From: Sporosarcina sp. P2
GTDB lineage: Bacteria; Bacillota; Bacilli; Bacillales_A; Planococcaceae
NCBI RefSeq assembly: GCF_002743255.1
Contig: NZ_PDYY01000003.1
Span: 1 to 64,000 of the forward strand
DNA: 64,000 nt
Direction: 5' to 3'
Shown here: positions 38,204 through 47,822 of the stretch, one piece after another
How the letters are laid out: each line of letters begins with the position of its first letter
Position numbering within the stretch: the first letter of the stretch is position 1
The notes under the pieces: generated by a model
What the model saw: the letters and a program-made list of their open reading frames with translations, nothing else
What the model was told of the DNA's origin: nothing
Database searches by the model: none
Made by a program: the position numbers and the translations under genes

Positions 38204-38987
38204 ATTTGCGAAGCTTTTTTGCTGCAACGAGTACAATAGACAAAACTATGAGCACCAAACAGATTATGATAGATAAGATAATAGAAGGATACTCTCCATT
38301 AAATTCACTTTCTGAAGTGTGCTTAGAATATATCCCGTAATATGCCCAAATCAATACAAGTGCGTAGGCTATATCCTGGCGTCGGATCGTTGTTAGAATT
38401 CCGATAGCAGCTCCGACGAATAAAATGATAATCGTCCATGTGACGTCAGATAAACTCAATCCGTCCCACTCAATAGAAACGAGAAAAGCGGTAATGTTTG
38501 CAATCGTAGCGATAGTAATCCATCCGAAATAGATGCTGAACGGGAGCTTTATGAAGAACGCTTCTCTTCTAGTCAGTGAAGCATTAAATGTGAGGGTATT
38601 GATTCTTATTAATGTCAGCAACATGAGTAACATGACTATAACGGAAAGTAACAGATATTCATAATGCCATAAGAAAATCCACGATGCATTCAATACAGAA
38701 GAGATACAGAACCATATGCCTACTTGACTTAGAAGTTGTGGATTTTTATTCTTTTGGAAAAAGCCTAGTTGATAGATAACATGGAATAATAACAGTAAGT
38801 AGATCAGACTCCAAATAGAAAACGTAAATCCCGCCGGCGCAAATAGATTTCCGTATTTATCCGATAGCTCACCAGTCGTTTGTCCATTTAGAGGAAGGAT
38901 ATTGGCCAATGCGTTAGCTGTGATCATGATTGCGTAGGTGATAACAATAGCTATGCGTAACAGCGCAGAAGGTTTCTTTTGTTTCAT
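38202..38987 (-). CDS. TspO/MBR-like tryptophan-rich membrane protein
   Basis: A 261-residue protein with seven or eight membrane helices and a tryptophan-rich core (FTFSIWSLIYLLLLFHVIY, NASWIFLWHYEYLLLS, IYFGWITIATIAN, WDGLSLSDVTW). These fit the large tryptophan-rich sensory protein group related to TspO; the ligand and role in Bacillales are unknown. ATG at 38987 is chosen for the GGAGGTG site 7 bases upstream; the frame extends 25 codons further without support. Confidence 0.8.
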   Translation of the reverse strand: MKQKKPSALLRIAIVITYAIMITANALANILPLNGQTTGELSDKYGNLFAPAGFTFSIWSLIYLLLLFHVIYQLGFFQKNKNPQLLSQVGIWFCISSVLNASWIFLWHYEYLLLSVIVMLLMLLTLIRINTLTFNASLTRREAFFIKLPFSIYFGWITIATIANITAFLVSIEWDGLSLSDVTWTIIILFVGAAIGILTTIRRQDIAYALVLIWAYYGIYSKHTSESEFNGEYPSIILSIIICLVLIVLSIVLVAAKKLRK

Positions 38988-39142
38988 TTCCACACCTCCA
39001 CTTTGTTTCATTATAGTGTAGTCCATAGTTAAGTATTCCTGATTTAATGCAGAGTGAAACATGGGAAGCCTTCTTCAATTTATAATGGTTGATGGTATAA
39101 TGGATCCCAAATGGGTGGGTAATAAACTGGAGGTCGGAACGC

Positions 39143-39535
39143 ATGAAGAAAAATGTGCATGTAGTGGGAGCGGTGATTGAAAACGAGAAAGGTGAAGTAT
39201 TAGCCGCACTTCGTAGTCCTACGATGACACTGCCGAATTATTGGGAGTTCCCTGGAGGCAAAATTGAAAAGGGGGAAACACATCAGCAAGCCTTGCGACG
39301 TGAAATTCAAGAGGAACTCGGTTGCACCATTACTGTAGGAGAAGCAGTAGAAGACACTACATATGAGTACGAAAAAGTCATTGTTCGATTAGAAACATTC
39401 ATGTCGAAGATCGTAGAAGGAAAGCCTGTGGCGACAGAACATGCGGAATTACGTTGGATTGCAAAAGATCAGTTACATACGCTGGAGTGGGCACCTGCGG
39501 ATATACCGGCGATTGAAAAATTGGAAAATCAATAG
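39143..39535 (+). CDS. MutT-type (deoxy)nucleoside triphosphate pyrophosphohydrolase
   Basis: The 130-residue Nudix enzyme has the full box GGKIEKGETHQQALRREIQ followed by EELGC, the VVGAVIENEKGEVLAALRS strand pair and NYWEFPGGK, typical of MutT/CTP pyrophosphohydrolase proteins that remove oxidised or unusual nucleotides. TGGAGGTCGG precedes the ATG. It lies 24 bases before the large helicase gene in the same direction, so the two are probably cotranscribed. Confidence 0.9.
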   Translation: MKKNVHVVGAVIENEKGEVLAALRSPTMTLPNYWEFPGGKIEKGETHQQALRREIQEELGCTITVGEAVEDTTYEYEKVIVRLETFMSKIVEGKPVATEHAELRWIAKDQLHTLEWAPADIPAIEKLENQ

Positions 39536-39559
39536 CATGAAGAGAGAGGTGTCTGTGGG

Positions 39560-42463
39560 ATGGGAGATTTTATTCGGCAGCTGGAAGCGTCTTTGCACAA
39601 GGGGTTTGTGAATAAAGAACATAAGCAGAGTGACAGTTATAAACCGGAGCTATTGGTGAATAATTCAATAAAGAATACGACGGTGCTATCCTCGATTCAG
39701 GATGAACTTCGACACTGTGACCAATTCTTATTTTCAGTGGCATTTATCACGGAAAGCGGATTGGCTACACTTAAATCTTTATTTTACGATTTACATAAAC
39801 GGGGCGTAAACGGCCGAATCATTACGTCTACTTACTTATATTTCAATCAGCCAAAAGTATTTCGTGAGCTTCTAAACATTCCGAATGTAGAAGTACGTCT
39901 TACTGAAAAGGAAGGCTTTCATTCAAAGGGTTATATTTTTCAACAAGGTGATCAATATTCATTAATCGTAGGTAGTTCAAACTTAACGGCCCATGCGCTA
40001 CAAGTGAATTATGAGTGGAATGTGAAACTGACGTCACATCGTGATGGGGAGATCGTCTATCATTTTAAAGATCAGTTTGAGGATGTATGGTCAGATGCCA
40101 ATGTATTAACTGAAGAGTGGATTGAACACTATGAAACGGTTTATCAAGAACATGCAGATCGGACAAGCGCGGCTCAAGTATTTGAGCATCCATCGGCCTA
40201 TCAAACCAATGCAATTGAACAGGCGTTAGAGATTACGCCAAATAAAATGCAACAGGCGGCTCTGGCGAATATTGAAGCGGTGCGTGCGAACGGTCAGAAT
40301 AAAGGGCTGGTCATTTCGGCAACGGGTACAGGAAAGACGTATCTATCCGCTTTTGATGTTCGTAAATTTGCACCGAAACGTATGCTGTTTATTGTGCATA
40401 GAGAGCAAATCTTGATGAAAGCTATGCAAGACTTTAAGCGAGTACTCGGGGGAATCGACGAAGATTTTGGATTGTATGTCGGAGCGAATCGGCAATCGGG
40501 TAGGAAGTATGTGTTTGCGAGTATCCAAACATTGTCTAAGCCTGAAAATCTTCGGGACTTTAATCCGGAAGACTTTGATTATATTTTGATTGATGAAGTA
40601 CACAAAGCGGGTGCGACGAGCTATTTACGTGTGATCAACTATTTCACACCCAAGTTTCTAATGGGGATGACCGCGACACCTGAACGAACAGACGATTTCA
40701 ACATATACGAGCTCTTCGATTATAATATTGCGTATGAAATCCGTCTTCAGGAAGCACTAGAAGAAGATATGTTGTGTCCGTTCCATTATTTTGGAGTGAC
40801 GGATTTTGAAATAGACGGTGAGTTAATTGGTGACCACACGGTTCTTTCTAAATTGGTAACGAATGAACGTGTAGAGCATGTCATTGAAAAAATTTCCTAT
40901 TATAGTCATGCAGGTGATCAAGTGAGGGGCTTGATGTTTTGTAGCCGAAAAGAAGAGGCACTTGAATTATCAAGAGAACTAAATTTGCGTGGCTATAGAA
41001 CCGTAGCATTAACGGGTGATGATTCGTATGATGAGCGCATGCGCAGAGTCGTTCAGCTAGAAAAAGGAGAACTCGATTATATACTGACTGTGGATATTTT
41101 CAATGAAGGTATCGATATCCCAAGTATCAATCAGGTGGTCATGCTTAGACAAACACAGTCCAGTATCATTTTTATTCAACAACTAGGGCGAGGACTGCGT
41201 AAAGATGAAGATAAGCCATTTGTTACGGTCATTGATTTTATCGGAAACTATGCGAATAACTATTTGATTCCAATTGCGTTGTCTGGTGACCGTTCGATGA
41301 ATAAAGATAATGTTCGACGAAATATGAAAGATACTAGTTATATCAAGGGTGTCTCGACAATCAATTTTGAGGAAGTTGCACAGAAGCGTATTTTCAACGC
41401 AATCAATAGCAGTAATTTAACGTCTATGAAAATCTTGAAAGATGCGTATCAGGATCTGAGGAATAAAATTGGTAAAGTGCCTTATCTATATGATTTTATC
41501 GAACAGCACTCTATCGATCCAGTCGTTATTATAAGCAAACACAATAATTACTTTGATTTTCTAATGAAAGTTAAATCTACAGAAGATCCTATTCCAACGA
41601 TCACACCATATGAAAGTCAGATATTAACGATGTTCTCTCTGGAATTGATCAATGGCAAACGGATTCATGAAGTAGTGCTAGCCGAGATGTTGCTCAATAA
41701 GGGCAAAGTTCGTTTGGACGAATTCATCTACGAGCTGAAGTCTACAGGCTGTCAAGTTGATGATGATACGATCGAATCCGTCACGCGAATCTATGACTTA
41801 TCGTTTTTCACACAAAATGCCCAAAAGAAATACGGAAATCAAGCGATTATTACGATGGATCATAACCAAGTGTTCACATTTAACGAAAAAATCCAACAGA
41901 GTATTGAACAGGATTCGTACGTAGTATCTCTAATTGCAGACGTGTTGCGCAGTGCGAAGGAAAAGTCGAGAGTATACGATTGCGCTCACAAGTTAACGCT
42001 GCATGCCAAATACTCACGTAAAGATGTATGTAAATTATTGAATTGGCAGGCGGACGAAAGCTCGACGATGTATGGTTATAAAACGAAACATGGAACTTGT
42101 CCTATATTCGTAACGTATCATAAGCATGGAGAAGTAGAAGCAAGTGTGGATTACGGTGATGAATTCATCAATCCTGAGTTATTCAAATGGTATACACGCA
42201 GTAACCGAACGTTGCGATCGAATGAAGTACAAACTATTATTCAGGCTAAGGAAAAGGATATAGATATTCATCTATTCGTGAAGAAAGATGACGACGAGGG
42301 AACAGACTTCTATTATTTGGGTAAAGGCCTACCTGACCAGCAAAGTGTTGCGGAAGACTATATGATAGACGGTAAAGGAAAGCGTTTGCCAGTAGTCCAT
42401 ATGAACATGGTAATGGAACATCCAGTAGAAAATAAACTCTATGATTATTTGATAGAAGCCTAA
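39560..42463 (+). CDS. SF2 helicase with PLD-like nuclease and DUF3427 domains
   Basis: A 967-residue protein. The N-terminal phospholipase-D-like nuclease domain (about 35-195) carries HSKGYIFQQGDQYSLIVGSS (HKD-type motif near 121). The helicase core follows: Walker A SATGTGKTYLS near 256, DEAH-type box IDEVHKAG near 347, MTATPER near 373, and the second RecA lobe with IFNEGIDIPSINQ near 515 and QQLGRGLRK near 545. The C-terminal third (about 590-960) fits DUF3427. Such proteins occur beside MutT and are suspected in DNA repair or defence; no function is proven. GAGAGGTG lies upstream. Confidence 0.88.
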   Translation: MGDFIRQLEASLHKGFVNKEHKQSDSYKPELLVNNSIKNTTVLSSIQDELRHCDQFLFSVAFITESGLATLKSLFYDLHKRGVNGRIITSTYLYFNQPKVFRELLNIPNVEVRLTEKEGFHSKGYIFQQGDQYSLIVGSSNLTAHALQVNYEWNVKLTSHRDGEIVYHFKDQFEDVWSDANVLTEEWIEHYETVYQEHADRTSAAQVFEHPSAYQTNAIEQALEITPNKMQQAALANIEAVRANGQNKGLVISATGTGKTYLSAFDVRKFAPKRMLFIVHREQILMKAMQDFKRVLGGIDEDFGLYVGANRQSGRKYVFASIQTLSKPENLRDFNPEDFDYILIDEVHKAGATSYLRVINYFTPKFLMGMTATPERTDDFNIYELFDYNIAYEIRLQEALEEDMLCPFHYFGVTDFEIDGELIGDHTVLSKLVTNERVEHVIEKISYYSHAGDQVRGLMFCSRKEEALELSRELNLRGYRTVALTGDDSYDERMRRVVQLEKGELDYILTVDIFNEGIDIPSINQVVMLRQTQSSIIFIQQLGRGLRKDEDKPFVTVIDFIGNYANNYLIPIALSGDRSMNKDNVRRNMKDTSYIKGVSTINFEEVAQKRIFNAINSSNLTSMKILKDAYQDLRNKIGKVPYLYDFIEQHSIDPVVIISKHNNYFDFLMKVKSTEDPIPTITPYESQILTMFSLELINGKRIHEVVLAEMLLNKGKVRLDEFIYELKSTGCQVDDDTIESVTRIYDLSFFTQNAQKKYGNQAIITMDHNQVFTFNEKIQQSIEQDSYVVSLIADVLRSAKEKSRVYDCAHKLTLHAKYSRKDVCKLLNWQADESSTMYGYKTKHGTCPIFVTYHKHGEVEASVDYGDEFINPELFKWYTRSNRTLRSNEVQTIIQAKEKDIDIHLFVKKDDDEGTDFYYLGKGLPDQQSVAEDYMIDGKGKRLPVVHMNMVMEHPVENKLYDYLIEA

Positions 42464-42496
42464 AAATCCCCGCGAGATTAAAATATCTCGCGGGGC
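42463..42496 (-). terminator. Terminator after cotA-like gene
   Basis: CCCCGCGAGAT pairs perfectly with ATCTCGCGGGG around TAAAAT; on the minus strand it is followed by ATTTTTAG. It lies between convergent genes and may act on both. Confidence 0.85.
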
Positions 42497-42505
42497 TCAT
42501 TTTCA

Positions 42506-44293
42506 TTATTCACATTCACAACGATACGTCTCAGAACAAGGAGGACACGTAGGACACTTTTTATGACGACGTTCTTCTTTCGATGGGTGATTTGATTTCT
42601 TTTTCCTGCAAGTACAGGTTTTTTTACATGTACACTTGCCGTGACATCTGCAATTCTTCTTGCACTCACATTTACGTTTTGGTTTATGTTCCTTGCATAT
42701 GCAGTTATTTTTGCAACCACATTTGCGCTCCACTACTTCGAAAGAACGCATCATATCATGATCTTCGTGCTCTAAAATATGACAATGATACATATAGCGA
42801 CCGGTGAATGGAGCAAAACGCATAATGACTCGTGTCACAAATCCAGGCGGAGATTGAACGACGTCTTTCCAGCCTCGTTCATTAACGTCAGGTTGTACAG
42901 GAGGACCCGTGAAACTAAGTAAGCCATTCGCCGTGAAGCCTTGGGCGTCAAAGGGAATACGGTCGAGAATCTGGAATTGAATCAAGTGGATGTGTATAGG
43001 ATGCGTTGCGCCCGCCGTGTTGATGATGCGCCAGATCTCTGTATCATTCAGTTTAGGCTTGAAATCGATTCGTTCCATGAAACCTTTATTATTAAACAAG
43101 AACTTTAAACGACCATATTCATCGATGTCTGCATCCAATGTAATGTCACGTGTTTGGGCGGCGTCACATTCCCGTAGTTTAGGTATGTTGCTGAGTATAG
43201 CGGGAACTTTGCTTGTATCTGGTCCTGTTAATTCAACCACTCTAAACTGCATAATCTGTCCATCGGTTTCAGGGTCAGGGAGAGTGCCTATTGGCGGTGG
43301 GAAATCAAATGGTGTGGCTGCAGTATTCTCTAATACGACCGTATCGTCGGGTGCCAGTTTAGAAAAATCAATAATTACATCCATCCGTTCAGCGGGTGCA
43401 ATCGTTAACGCATCCATATATACAGGCGTTTCCAATAACCCACCATCTGAGCCGATTTGTATAATTTTTTGTCCGTTTGATAAGTTCATTTTGTAAAAGC
43501 GTTCATTTGAGGCGTTCAATATGCGGAATCGGTACTTTCTTGGCTCTACTTCTAGGTAGGGCCAGACCTTACCGTTAACTGTGATGTTTTCAAACGCTTC
43601 ACCAGGTGTGACGGATGGATGCGGGAATGTCAATCCAGGCTGTACAGGTCCTGGTCTTACAGTAGTTGTGTCTGAATAGAAAAGGGAGCCGTCTTCGTTA
43701 AAGCCGCGATCAGCGATAATTAATGGAATTTCATACGCCCCGGAAGGAAGTTTTAGTTTGCGTTCTTCTTCATCGCGAATAATATACATGCCAACGAGAC
43801 CCGCATAGACATTTAAACGGGTAATGCCGACTGCGTGATCATGGTACCAAAGTGTAGCGGCACGCTGATTATTATTATATTTATAAACGGTAGAGTCAAA
43901 TACTGGACCCACTGTATGATAGTTATTCGTAAACCATGCTTCAGGATGTCCGTCACTTTCGGGCTCTACTTCCGCTCCGTGTAAATGCACCACTGTACGA
44001 ACATCTGGCATATGTTCGCTTGAACCGTGGAGTGTTCTATCAATCGGTAGGAAATGTTTATCGGGTAGTTCGTTCTTCCACTTGATATGTGCACACTCGC
44101 CGCTGTTTACATTTACTAAAGGACCGGGGAATTGCCCCTCATATCCCCAAATCTTTGTTGGGGTCAGCTCTGAATGAAATTCGTGGAAGAACTCCTTCAT
44201 CCCAATTTCAAAGTACGAGAAGCATTTATGCCTCTCGAGTGGAGTTAGATATTGTGGAATAGGTAGTGGATCAATAAACGGTGTTAATTTCAA
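42506..44293 (-). CDS. cotA: CotA-like multicopper oxidase with cysteine-rich C-terminal tail
   Basis: A 595-residue laccase-type enzyme. Copper ligands are in VVHLHGAEV, LWYHDHAVGI, THPIHIHLIQF and YHCHILEHEDHDMM, as in the spore-coat laccase CotA. Beyond the last cupredoxin domain (ending near 515) is an unusual tail of about 80 residues with 17 cysteines, mostly as C-x-C pairs (CGC, CIC, CEC, CRC, CTC, CTC) between lysines and one CPTCPPC. TTG at 44293 is preferred because AAGGAAG lies 7 bases upstream. A mother-cell sigma-K-like promoter is upstream. The tail is a candidate for coat cross-linking or metal binding. Confidence 0.9.
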   Translation of the reverse strand: MKLTPFIDPLPIPQYLTPLERHKCFSYFEIGMKEFFHEFHSELTPTKIWGYEGQFPGPLVNVNSGECAHIKWKNELPDKHFLPIDRTLHGSSEHMPDVRTVVHLHGAEVEPESDGHPEAWFTNNYHTVGPVFDSTVYKYNNNQRAATLWYHDHAVGITRLNVYAGLVGMYIIRDEEERKLKLPSGAYEIPLIIADRGFNEDGSLFYSDTTTVRPGPVQPGLTFPHPSVTPGEAFENITVNGKVWPYLEVEPRKYRFRILNASNERFYKMNLSNGQKIIQIGSDGGLLETPVYMDALTIAPAERMDVIIDFSKLAPDDTVVLENTAATPFDFPPPIGTLPDPETDGQIMQFRVVELTGPDTSKVPAILSNIPKLRECDAAQTRDITLDADIDEYGRLKFLFNNKGFMERIDFKPKLNDTEIWRIINTAGATHPIHIHLIQFQILDRIPFDAQGFTANGLLSFTGPPVQPDVNERGWKDVVQSPPGFVTRVIMRFAPFTGRYMYHCHILEHEDHDMMRSFEVVERKCGCKNNCICKEHKPKRKCECKKNCRCHGKCTCKKTCTCRKKKSNHPSKEERRHKKCPTCPPCSETYRCECE

Positions 44294-44390
44294 TACATCG
44301 CTTCCTTCCAAGTGAATTTACTATCGAAACTAGTAGATGCATAGAAGGGATCACTTATGCCTATAAACTACGGATAGGCTATTCACCGCT

Positions 44391-44417
44391 TACAATATGA
44401 TGTAAAATAGCAAAAGT
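44391..44417 (-). promoter_or_regulatory. Candidate sigma-K promoter of cotA-like gene
   Basis: On the minus strand AC at 44416-44417 is followed after 16 bases by CATATTGTA (44399-44391), matching the sigma-K pattern AC-N16-CATAnnnTA. The start codon is about 95 bases downstream. Consistent with mother-cell expression of a coat protein. Confidence 0.5.
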
Positions 44418-44451
44418 GCTTTTAGCTCATCAAGATAGGGAGGTTTTATAA

Positions 44452-45309
44452 ATGAAGACCCGTTCACCGAGAAAAAAGCTACTGATTGAATATGTTTGGA
44501 TTATGATCGGATCCATGTTAGTCGGTTTGGCTTTCAATATATTTTTCTTACCAGCAAGACTCGCAGCAGGGGGGGTGTCTGGTATTAGTACCATTCTGTA
44601 TGAGATGTATGGATTTGAACCCGCCTTTGTGCAGTGGCTTATTAATATCCCGATATTTTTTATAGGTCTTGTGCTTCTAGGTAAGGATTTTAGTCTAAAA
44701 ACATTAGTGGGAACATTTTTTGTACCGCTAACCATTTGGCTGACTGCCGATATTCCTTCAACGATTGATAATCCTTTATTGTCAGCAATCTATGGGGGAA
44801 TTATGTTAGGTGTAGGGCTTGGCATAGTCTACCGGGGAAATGGATCAACTGGAGGACTTGCGACAGTGGCTCAGGTTGTTAAGAAGTACACGGGTCTGTC
44901 TAGTGGGTATGCGCAATTATTCGTGGATGGATTGGTTGTGATTGCGTCCGCTATCGTATTTAATCTGGAGTTGGCATTATTTGCGATGATGGCGATTTTT
45001 GTGACGAGTAAGGTGATTGACTTTGTACAGTTACAAACATCTCAATCTAAACTAGTATTGATTATTACGGATCATGAAGAACATATCCAGACGATTATCA
45101 AGGAGAAGATTGATCGTGGATTGACTAAAGTTCGTTCGGTAGGTGGCTTTTCCAATCAGGAAAAGACCATGATTCTATGTGTGGTTGAGCAATCGGAAGC
45201 AATTTACTTGAAGAAGATCTTAAGAGAGGAAGAACCTCAGGCATTTGTCGTCTTTCTAAATGCTTCGGAAATTCTCGGTAGAGGATTTTCACTCGCAAAA
45301 GTATCTTGA
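44452..45309 (+). CDS. YitT family membrane protein (DUF161/DUF2179)
   Basis: A 285-residue protein with five or six membrane helices (LPARLAAGGVSGISTILYE, GGIMLGVGLGIVYRGNGSTGG) and a C-terminal DUF2179 domain (ADHEEH-like TDHEEHIQTIIKEKIDRGLTKV ... ILCVVEQSE). This is the YitT/YqfU/YpjC family, of unknown function, common in Bacillales. GGGAGG lies upstream of the ATG. It is divergent from the cotA-like gene and followed by a terminator. Confidence 0.9.
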   Translation: MKTRSPRKKLLIEYVWIMIGSMLVGLAFNIFFLPARLAAGGVSGISTILYEMYGFEPAFVQWLINIPIFFIGLVLLGKDFSLKTLVGTFFVPLTIWLTADIPSTIDNPLLSAIYGGIMLGVGLGIVYRGNGSTGGLATVAQVVKKYTGLSSGYAQLFVDGLVVIASAIVFNLELALFAMMAIFVTSKVIDFVQLQTSQSKLVLIITDHEEHIQTIIKEKIDRGLTKVRSVGGFSNQEKTMILCVVEQSEAIYLKKILREEEPQAFVVFLNASEILGRGFSLAKVS

Positions 45310-45353
45310 AAAAGCTATCCTCGACACCAAGTGATGTCTAGGATAGCTTTTTT
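45309..45353 (+). terminator. Rho-independent terminator after yitT-like gene
   Basis: AAAAAGCTATCCT pairs with AGGATAGCTTTTT around an 18-base loop, followed by TTTTTT. Confidence 0.88.
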
Positions 45354-45452
45354 ATGATCATACTGGCTCGTAGTTTGCTCTGCCACACCTCCAAATAGGA
45401 TGGTTGATCAATAGTACGGGCTGTTTGAAGGGATGTCAGTGATTCGATTGCT

Positions 45453-45482
45453 TTGGCTGACCTCTAACCGAAATGATACAAT
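45453..45482 (+). promoter_or_regulatory. Candidate sigma-A promoter of selO
   Basis: TTGGCT (45453-45458), 18 bases, TACAAT (45477-45482) with TG one base before the -10 (TGATACAAT). Confidence 0.5.
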
Positions 45483-45578
45483 ACATGCATCTGATATAGA
45501 AAGTAAATTAAGTAAAATAGTGCACGAAAAATAAAAGTGATTCATACTAGAGCAGCATATGGAAAGGAAGAAGAACAG

Positions 45579-47033
45579 ATGAAACGTAACCCGAACATCG
45601 GCTGGAATGTTGAATGCAGTTACCGTGAATTACCGGAAACATTTTACACAGTAGTGGAACCAAATACCGTCAGCTCACCGCAACTGGTTCTGACTAATGA
45701 TGAACTGGCGTTATCGCTGGGACTCGATGAAAAACAATTGCATTCGGAAGAAGCGATCGCTGTTTTTTCTGGAAATGAAAAACTAAAAGGAATAGAACCA
45801 ATTGCTCAGGCCTACGCGGGTCATCAATTTGGTAATTTCACCATGCTAGGTGACGGGCGTGCCATGCTGTTGGGTGAGCAGTTGACGCCAGAAGGACAAC
45901 GGATGGATATTCAATTGAAGGGATCAGGAAGGACACCTTATTCGCGCGGTGGTGACGGACGTGCGGCCCTCGGACCCATGTTACGTGAGTATTTGATTAG
46001 CGAAGCGATGCATGGTCTGAATATCCCCACAACACGCAGTTTAGCCGTCACGGTAACGGGGGAGCCTGTTTTACGTGAAACGGCTTTGACAGGTGCCGTG
46101 TTGACAAGAGTTGCTTCAAGTCATTTACGTGTTGGTACATTCCAATATGCGGCAGCCAGACAAGAAGTCAAAGATTTACGTGCTCTTGCAGATTACACAA
46201 TTCAACGCCATTATCCTGAAGTGGAATCAGAGCCACAACCATATGTAGCATTACTTGAAAACGTCATAAAGCGTCAGGCATCTTTGATCGCGAACTGGCA
46301 GCTTACCGGCTTTATTCATGGTGTGATGAATACGGACAATATGGCAATTAGCGGCGAGACGATTGACTATGGACCGTGTGCGTTTATGGATAGCTATGAC
46401 CCGCAAACCGTCTTTAGCTCAATTGACGTGCAAGGACGCTACTCTTATCGCAATCAACCCGGTATAGCAGAGTGGAATCTGACTCGTTTTGCCGAAACAC
46501 TGTTGCCATTGCTTCACGAAGAACAAGCGGAAGCAGTGAAGCTGGCGGAGAATGAACTTTCCAATTTCGCCATGATTTACGGCTCGGCATGGTTAACGGG
46601 TATGAGGTCTAAATTAGGTTTGTTCAATAAAGAGGAAGCCGATGAAACATTGGTAAAAGATTTGCTGACTATCATGAAAGAATATCAAGCTGACTATACA
46701 AATACGTTCCGTTCGTTGACGCTTGGACAGCAAGAAGAATGGTTCGACGAGCCCGATTTTCTTGAGTGGAAAAAGCGTTGGGTTGATAGACTGCAACGTC
46801 AGTCAGAAGACGCGCAAGCAGTAGAGTTATTGATGAAGCAACATAATCCATCGGTCATTCCGAGAAACCATAGGGTAGAAGAGGCGTTACAGGCAGCTGA
46901 AACTGGAGATATGCATCCGTTTATGAAGCTACTTGAAGTTCTAGAAAACCCTTATGCATATACGGTCGAACAAGAAGAATACGTGAATCCGCCTGAAGAC
47001 GGAACTACTTTTCAAACGTATTGCGGAACTTAA
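45579..47033 (+). CDS. selO: Protein adenylyltransferase SelO (YdiU family)
   Basis: A 484-residue pseudokinase-fold enzyme that transfers AMP to protein Ser/Thr/Tyr. Conserved segments are [46 protein letters not shown] and [10 protein letters not shown]. The protein ends in TYCGT: the Cys three residues from the end is where animal SelO has selenocysteine, so this is the Cys form. ATG at 45579 is chosen for the AAGGAAGAAG site and the length close to E. coli YdiU; the longer frame adds 14 unsupported residues. Confidence 0.94.
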   Translation: MKRNPNIGWNVECSYRELPETFYTVVEPNTVSSPQLVLTNDELALSLGLDEKQLHSEEAIAVFSGNEKLKGIEPIAQAYAGHQFGNFTMLGDGRAMLLGEQLTPEGQRMDIQLKGSGRTPYSRGGDGRAALGPMLREYLISEAMHGLNIPTTRSLAVTVTGEPVLRETALTGAVLTRVASSHLRVGTFQYAAARQEVKDLRALADYTIQRHYPEVESEPQPYVALLENVIKRQASLIANWQLTGFIHGVMNTDNMAISGETIDYGPCAFMDSYDPQTVFSSIDVQGRYSYRNQPGIAEWNLTRFAETLLPLLHEEQAEAVKLAENELSNFAMIYGSAWLTGMRSKLGLFNKEEADETLVKDLLTIMKEYQADYTNTFRSLTLGQQEEWFDEPDFLEWKKRWVDRLQRQSEDAQAVELLMKQHNPSVIPRNHRVEEALQAAETGDMHPFMKLLEVLENPYAYTVEQEEYVNPPEDGTTFQTYCGT

Positions 47034-47083
47034 AAAGAGATGCCCTATTAAAAGTGACTACACTTCAATGGGGCATCTCTTTT
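47033..47083 (+). terminator. Rho-independent terminator after selO
   Basis: AAAGAGATGCCC pairs with GGGCATCTCTTT around a 25-base loop, with T residues following. Confidence 0.8.
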
Positions 47084-47150
47084 GCATGGAAGTGAGGTCA
47101 AAATCTATTAAATGACGATTTTTAATTACAAAGGCTATTTGATAAATAAA

Positions 47151-47822
47151 TTACCCATGATCAAAATCTATTTTACGCACGATCCGTATCGATAACAGAA
47201 TAGATAACCATGTCAGTAGGGCGCTGACTAGTATAACTGAGAGTGCGATTGTCCATTGATTGGTAGTTATAAGATCTGCGGTATGCAGAAAGAATTGTTG
47301 TTCTGCAACCATTCTGGGATTTTCCATGATATTTAATATGATTCTAAACGACATCATGCTCAATAACGGCAAGGCAATCGTTAAAGAAGTCGCCAGTACA
47401 TGGCCCGCCTTAAATTGTAGCGGATAAAAGAGCGAAATGATGACGTAAAAACATCCAAGCGAGATGAGTACTTCAGGGATAGTCATCATCCGGGTAGGAA
47501 AAGGAGCGAACGTATCGAACAAGAAGATATAAAATAACACAGCGGCTGCTGACAAACCGAACCAGATGAAACCAGATGCATACTTCGCTAGTACGAATTG
47601 TTTTCTTGTAACCGGAAGGCTGTTTATTAAGACTGATTCTTTCTGAAATGCCTTATTACTTGTTGAAATAGCTATGAAATAAGCGACGAAGATTAGAAGT
47701 AAAACATGACGGACAGGTTGACCGTCTGTGAAAAAGTTTGTGAAAATAATGAACCATAATGCTGTAAGTAAGAAAGTACTCGCCTTTTGTGTGTATAAGT
47801 CTTTTCGGATCAAGGCATTCAT
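47151..47822 (-). CDS. ABC-2 type transporter permease
   Basis: A 223-residue protein with six membrane helices. The N-terminus MNALIRKDLYTQKAS and the SNKAFQKESVLINSLPVTRKQFVLAKYAS block are typical of ABC-2 permeases of the YtrC/bacitracin-like group. The start overlaps the ATPase gene by 4 bases, so the two proteins are made together. It may export or sense a wall-active compound; the substrate is unknown. Confidence 0.87.
   Translation of the reverse strand: MNALIRKDLYTQKASTFLLTALWFIIFTNFFTDGQPVRHVLLLIFVAYFIAISTSNKAFQKESVLINSLPVTRKQFVLAKYASGFIWFGLSAAAVLFYIFLFDTFAPFPTRMMTIPEVLISLGCFYVIISLFYPLQFKAGHVLATSLTIALPLLSMMSFRIILNIMENPRMVAEQQFFLHTADLITTNQWTIALSVILVSALLTWLSILLSIRIVRKIDFDHG

Noticed and set aside
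39560-42463. Type III restriction subunit
   Set aside because: The helicase core is similar, but the PLD-like N-terminus and DUF3427 C-terminus fit better, and there is no methyltransferase nearby.
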